64,000 bases of DNA from Peptococcaceae bacterium (GTDB taxonomy: Bacteria > Bacillota > Peptococcia > Peptococcales > Peptococcaceae), in assembly GCA_900759105.1 (NCBI GenBank), contig CAAETY010000147.1:14944-78943 (forward strand). Reading direction: 5' to 3'. Within the stretch, counting starts at the first letter, position 1. Every line of letters begins with the position of its first letter. Both the position numbers and the translations under genes were made by a program. The notes beneath the pieces are model-generated. The model had not been told where the DNA came from. It searched no databases and saw nothing but the letters and a program-made list of their open reading frames with translations. Shown one piece after another: positions 60,298 to 64,000 of the stretch.

Positions 60298-60570
60298 ACC
60301 AACAAACTCCTCTCGCCTCCGATGCAAGTCCAAGGCACATGTTTATTTTGATTTGAATAACGCAAGGAATCCTCATAAGAGCGTTAAGACAACCGCTCCC
60401 CCAAGCGGTATGCGTTAAAAGAATCTTAACTGGGATAATCTTATCATACTCCCACCCAAAGCGCCATATAAAATTACGACATAAGCCATCTTTATGTAGC
60501 AAACGAACGCAAAAAAAATCCCCCGCTGAATAAACGACCACCTGCGCATATTCAATGAAGGAAAGTGCGA

Positions 60571-61884
60571 TTACTTGCGCCTATAAGCAGTAGCTCTGCC
60601 CTTGCCAAACTGCACAATAAGCTGCGAAGCCACCAATGATTTGAGAATGCGACTGGCCGTTGATGGGCTGACGTCCAAAAGGGCTTCTGTTTGTGCGCGT
60701 GTGATGGTATCGTGCGTGGCAAGATATGATAATACACGAGTCTCCAAGATATCCGGTGCAGTGTCGGCGGAAGGTGCTTTGGTGACAGGTGCTTGCTGCG
60801 TATTCATATTTGGCAAAATGATTTTGAAGGCGTTTTTTGTCGGAATAATCTGTGGGCGTGTGGCACACGTTTTGTAGGCGTCCATAATTTTTCGTATGCC
60901 GGTACCATAGGCTTCAATGAGCTGTAGACGGTAAAAAACATTTGCCAGGTTTTGATTGCGACATACAGAAAGCCCAACCATTAAATCCTCTTGCTCGATG
61001 TTTGGTGCCAAGCCGCCAACGGATAAAAATTCGATGCGGTCATCATAGATACTGATAGAAGAACTGGCACGAATAGCGTAATCACGGTGTACCAATAAAT
61101 TGAGAAGCGCCTCTCTGAGAGCAGTTTCAGGATAATCGCGTGTATCAATACGCAAAAGCCCATCAAAGGTGGCTTGCGTTTGATTGCGTCGGTCGATAAA
61201 GTCGTAAATATCGTTGAGCTGTGATAGCAGAGAACCTGTAAATTCATGACGATCCCGAAAAATATCCGGTGTTGTCCCTTGAAAAACAGCAACCTTCACG
61301 CTATGGGTGCATTGGTCAGAGAGAAGCAGACCAAGGTTGCTATAGATACCTTCACGGTCCACAAGCTTCAAGGTTTGCATTTGCTCCGGACCAAAAGGAA
61401 TATGCCGCTTGGCAAATTCAGCGGTGCAAGCATCAAAGGTAAGGGCTTGGTTAAGACTACGCATGGCCTCAAAATGATCGCCGTCCGTTGCTTTAATCAT
61501 GGCACGAATAGCATCGTCCGTAGCCGGAACAGAAGAAGAACCCTGACGCACATAGACCCCTTCGGGGCGTAACCCTTTCTTGGCTAAATAGTAAGGACGA
61601 TGTGTCCCTTGCTGTACATCAATACAAAGGATGACTTTGCCATTTTCGGTGATGGTATGGTAGTGCATAAACATGGTGATATCGGGCTTGATAGCATCGC
61701 GAACCATATTGCTCACTTGTAGAGATACAGCGTCGGAATCGTCAATACCGACGATGGTGCCGTCGTCTTGGATACCAATATAAATATGGCCACCATTTGT
61801 ATTTGCAAACGCAATAATTTCTTTTTTTAACGCATCGGTAACGCTTTCTTTGAGTTCTATAGACTCACTTTCTTGATAAGACAT
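60571..61884 (-). CDS. AlbA_2 (Schlafen-like) ATP-binding protein with winged helix
   Basis: A 437-residue protein with an N-terminal AlbA_2 domain (ESIELKESVTDALKKEIIAFANTNGGHIYIGI), a GHKL-like ATP-binding C-terminal domain (ALREALLNLLVHRDYAI and YGTGIRKIMDAYK) and a final winged helix (about 385-437). Such genes are common next to restriction and other defence loci and are thought to act as regulators. AAAGGAGGTG is an ideal site before ATG 61884. It is divergent from hsdM; TGACGAGAAA repeats lie in the gap. Confidence 0.9.
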   Translation of the reverse strand: MSYQESESIELKESVTDALKKEIIAFANTNGGHIYIGIQDDGTIVGIDDSDAVSLQVSNMVRDAIKPDITMFMHYHTITENGKVILCIDVQQGTHRPYYLAKKGLRPEGVYVRQGSSSVPATDDAIRAMIKATDGDHFEAMRSLNQALTFDACTAEFAKRHIPFGPEQMQTLKLVDREGIYSNLGLLLSDQCTHSVKVAVFQGTTPDIFRDRHEFTGSLLSQLNDIYDFIDRRNQTQATFDGLLRIDTRDYPETALREALLNLLVHRDYAIRASSSISIYDDRIEFLSVGGLAPNIEQEDLMVGLSVCRNQNLANVFYRLQLIEAYGTGIRKIMDAYKTCATRPQIIPTKNAFKIILPNMNTQQAPVTKAPSADTAPDILETRVLSYLATHDTITRAQTEALLDVSPSTASRILKSLVASQLIVQFGKGRATAYRRK

Positions 61885-61927
61885 GGTGCACCTCCTTTGT
61901 CTAATCATCATTATAGATAATATGGCC

Positions 61928-61985
61928 TTTCTCGTCAAATGATGACGAGAAAATGAAGCGCAAATGACGAGAAAAAGACGAGAAT
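61928..61985. repeat. TGACGAGAAA repeats
   Basis: TTTCTCGTCA at 61928-61937 (reverse), TGACGAGAAAA at 61943-61953 and 61965-61975, and a partial GACGAGAA at 61978. The first two form a perfect palindrome around five bases. A binding site for the adjacent winged-helix protein is possible. Confidence 0.55.
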
Positions 61986-62042
61986 CGTGGCGGGCATGGG
62001 CGACTATCGGTGCAAATGTGCGAATAATCTGCACAAAAGACG

Positions 62043-62089
62043 AACGCCCGGCGGCGCCTAGGATAAAAGCGTATGCCGGGCGTTTTTTT
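62043..62089 (+). terminator. Orphan plus-strand terminator upstream of hsdM
   Basis: AACGCCCGGC (62043-62052) pairs with GCCGGGCGTT (62075-62084), then seven T residues. No plus-strand gene precedes it, so it ends either a small RNA or an attenuated hsdM leader. Confidence 0.75.
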
Positions 62090-62226
62090 GGACGCCGTCA
62101 CGATGCGGCGGCGTGAAATCTCATTGAGAAAAAAACGCTGAGAAGGTATGCTATATACTAGAAGATTCAACGTCCGCACGCCGTAAGCTTGGCGTGGGGC
62201 GATGTGATACAAATAGGAGGTTACAC

Positions 62227-63759
62227 ATGGTTACCGGTGTGATTAAAAACAAAATCGACAAAATTTGGACAGACATCTGGGCAGGTGGCATTACCAATCC
62301 GCTCACCGTCATTGAACAGCTCACGTACTTGATGTTCATCCGCTCCTTGGATGAAAAGGAACTGGAAATTGAAAACATGGAAAGCATGGGCATTCCCGGC
62401 GAACATATCTTTCCACCGTCCGAGATTGGGCAATCCATGCGCTGGAGCAGGTTCAAGGATAGCGACCCACGCGAAATTTTTGACATAATGGGCAGATACG
62501 TTTTTCCTGCCATCAAAAATATGAAATACGGCCGCTTGCCGGATTTTACGCCACAAGGCGAGATGATTGACGTGCAGAGCAACGTTGCCAGCGATGCCGA
62601 AGAAGCCACCGCGTTTTCAAAGCACATGGAAAAAGCGGCATTTTTGATTCCAACCCCACAGCTATTGCAAAAAGTGATTACCGGCTTGGATGATTTGTAT
62701 AACAATGATGTGAAAAACTTGGATTTGCAAGGGGATCTGTACGAATACATGCTCGGTAAAATTGCCACCGCCGGTAAAAACGGCCAATTCCGTACCCCGG
62801 TGCAGATTCGTGAAATGATGGTTGAGCTTTTGGCACCAACACCGGACGATACCATCTGTGACCCGGCCTGTGGGACGGCGGGCTTCTTGGTGAGTGCTGC
62901 CAAATATATCACCGAACGCTATACCGACACCATGACCGCCGAGCAATGGGAACACCATGCCGGGGAGGCCTTTACCGGTTTTGACACGGATGATACCATG
63001 CTCCGCATTTCTGCGATGAATTTGATGGTACATTCCATCACCCATCCAAATATCTCTTACAAGGACAGCGTGAGCAAGGAAAACGACATCAGCGGTAAAT
63101 TTACCATGGTACTCGCCAATCCACCGTTTAAGGGCACCGTTGACGCCGAAAGCATTCACGATAACCTCAAGGCAGTGACCAATAATACCAAGAAAACCGA
63201 GTTGCTATTTTTGGCGTTGTTTTTGCGCTTGCTCAAGCCGGGCGGCCAATGTGCCTGCATTGTTCCCGATGGGGTGCTCTTTGGCTCCTCCAAGGCACAC
63301 AAAGCTATCCGTAAGGAGCTCGTGGAAAATCACCAGCTACGCGCAGTCATCTCCATGCCATCCGGCGTGTTTAAGCCATACGCCGGGGTATCCACTGCCG
63401 TGCTTGTCTTTACCAAGACCGGCGCCGGTGGCACGGACAATGTGTGGTTCTACGACATGAAGGCCGATGGCTATAGCCTAGACGACAAACGCAGCGCTAT
63501 TGACGACAACGACATTCCGGACATTATCGAACGCTTCCACCACCTCGAAAACGAAGCCAACCGCGAACGCACCGAGCAAAGCTTCTTTGTGCCAAAGGAT
63601 GAAATCGTCGAAAACGCCTACGACCTTTCTATCAACAAATACAAAAAGGTCGAATGCATCCCCGTAGAATACCCATCAACCACAGAAATCATGGCGGAAC
63701 TCCACGAACTGGAAATGGAAATCAGCGCCGGTTTGGCAGAACTGGAGGAGATGTTGTGA
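62227..63759 (+). CDS. hsdM: Type I restriction-modification system methyltransferase subunit HsdM
   Basis: A 510-residue N6-adenine methyltransferase subunit. The N-terminal helical domain (KIDKIWTDIWAGGITNPLTV) is followed by the SAM-binding DPACGTAGFLVSA (motif I, about residue 211) and catalytic LANPPFKG (motif IV, about 297). With HsdS it methylates, and with HsdR it cleaves, a bipartite site. AGGAGGTTAC lies before ATG 62227. Its stop TGA overlaps the hsdS start by one base. Length is complete; hsdR is not in the window. Confidence 0.96.
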   Translation: MVTGVIKNKIDKIWTDIWAGGITNPLTVIEQLTYLMFIRSLDEKELEIENMESMGIPGEHIFPPSEIGQSMRWSRFKDSDPREIFDIMGRYVFPAIKNMKYGRLPDFTPQGEMIDVQSNVASDAEEATAFSKHMEKAAFLIPTPQLLQKVITGLDDLYNNDVKNLDLQGDLYEYMLGKIATAGKNGQFRTPVQIREMMVELLAPTPDDTICDPACGTAGFLVSAAKYITERYTDTMTAEQWEHHAGEAFTGFDTDDTMLRISAMNLMVHSITHPNISYKDSVSKENDISGKFTMVLANPPFKGTVDAESIHDNLKAVTNNTKKTELLFLALFLRLLKPGGQCACIVPDGVLFGSSKAHKAIRKELVENHQLRAVISMPSGVFKPYAGVSTAVLVFTKTGAGGTDNVWFYDMKADGYSLDDKRSAIDDNDIPDIIERFHHLENEANRERTEQSFFVPKDEIVENAYDLSINKYKKVECIPVEYPSTTEIMAELHELEMEISAGLAELEEML

Positions 63760-63938
63760 TGGCGAAATTGGAAGAAGTGTTTGAATGTCAGATTACTGGC
63801 GAGTGGGGGACAGAGTGTCCTGAAAATGAGAGTGGAATTAAGGTTTTAAGAACCACTAATTTTACATCAGATGGTGTGATTAACTATACTAGTATTGTTG
63901 AACGTAATGGTCCTATGTCAAGATTTAGTACAAGTTAA
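63759..63938 (+). pseudogene. hsdS: Truncated type I specificity subunit HsdS
   Basis: The frame starts at ATG 63759, overlapping the hsdM stop (TGATG), and reads like the beginning of an HsdS target-recognition domain: LEEVFECQITGEWG, then GIKVLRTTNFTSDGVI and a following NYTSIVERNG. After only 59 residues it stops at 63938, whereas HsdS is usually 380-450 residues. From 63934 the sequence changes to a run with a 9-base inverted repeat, suggesting an insertion or recombination point. The rest of hsdS may lie beyond the window. Confidence 0.7.
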
Positions 63939-63963
63939 AATGAGAAATTTCCCCCATTTTAAC
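63934..63963. repeat. GTTAAAATG / CATTTTAAC inverted repeat at the hsdS break
   Basis: Perfect 9-base arms at 63934-63942 and 63955-63963 with 12 bases between, exactly where hsdS is lost. This looks like the end of a mobile element or a recombination site. The last 37 bases of the window show no feature. Confidence 0.5.
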
Positions 63964-64000
63964 CTGTCAGAAGCTCAGCCTCATTGTGCGTTCTTTCATA

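Larger units (their letters stand above)
61885..62226. other. Divergent region between AlbA-type gene and hsdM
   Basis: About 340 bases without a supported gene. Left part: repeats of TGACGAGAAA in both directions. Middle: a strong plus-strand terminator at 62043-62089. Right: two further hairpins in the hsdM leader, ACGCCG/CGGCGT near 62091-62112 and CACGCC/GGCGTG at 62177-62196, and the hsdM ribosome-binding site. Confidence 0.6.

Noticed and set aside
61928..62089. Type III toxin-antitoxin antitoxin RNA (tandem repeats before a terminator)
   Set aside because: Repeat spacing is uneven, copies are few and the gene after the terminator is hsdM, not a ToxN-like toxin.
1..64000. tRNA, rRNA or CRISPR array
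   Set aside because: No cloverleaf, rRNA segment or regularly spaced identical repeats were found by eye; the only regular array is the coding repeat of the metal pump.

Overview
The window looks like chromosome of an anaerobic, fermentative member of the Bacillota, most likely class Clostridia. The signs are strong AGGAGG-type ribosome-binding sites, a T-box riboswitch, a SCIFF-type radical SAM maturase, acetate kinase, agr/LytTR-type signalling genes and several secreted proteins with copper-amine-oxidase-like stalk domains. The genes have mixed G+C of roughly half; two patches (about 46.99-49.84 kb and the last 100 bases) are clearly more AT-rich. I see no rRNA, tRNA, CRISPR array or prophage. 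No species is claimed.

Layout. 0-10 kb: AzlC exporter with a divergent LysR regulator; a heavily codon-biased arylsulfate sulfotransferase facing a 3-alpha-hydroxysteroid-dehydrogenase-like SDR and an NTF2-like protein; a patatin-like lipase; a polyphosphate:AMP phosphotransferase followed 3 bases later by a polylysine-tailed small protein; and a BrnQ transporter. 10-17.5 kb: a nucleoid-associated protein gene, then a non-coding stretch with a dense cluster of DnaA-box-like sites, then a TrpXYZ-like ABC transporter with two tandem binding-protein genes, ending in ackA. Genes left of this point are mostly on the minus strand and genes right of it mostly on the plus strand, so it is a candidate replication-origin-like locus.

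17.5-32.6 kb: a class A beta-lactamase-like hydrolase, PPC-domain protein, NudC, stalk-domain protein, two small unknown proteins, an ECF sigma/anti-sigma pair with a readable autoregulatory promoter, flavin-linked redox proteins, a decayed agr locus (intact kinase and regulator, truncated AgrB), further secreted or membrane-anchored proteins, DUF1847 and GNAT proteins. 32.6-40.6 kb: DUF4143 ATPase, isocitrate dehydrogenase, VanY-stalk fusion, TIGR01440, a MerR regulator, DUF975 and SppA.

40.6-47 kb: a serine-type T-box heads a tight run of a SerA-like gene that lacks catalytic residues, serS, a SCIFF-maturase homologue, pheA and murB. 47-49.9 kb: an AT-rich insertion (secreted protein, small membrane protein, complete ISL3-family element) lying between two near-identical terminators. 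49.9-64 kb: GlcDF-like 2-hydroxyacid dehydrogenase, another stalk protein, DegV protein, a zinc/cadmium-type ArsR-P1B ATPase operon with a visible operator and a Cys/His repeat, an ATPase, a permuted NlpC/P60-like enzyme, an AlbA-domain ATPase and a type I restriction-modification locus whose hsdS is cut short at the window edge.
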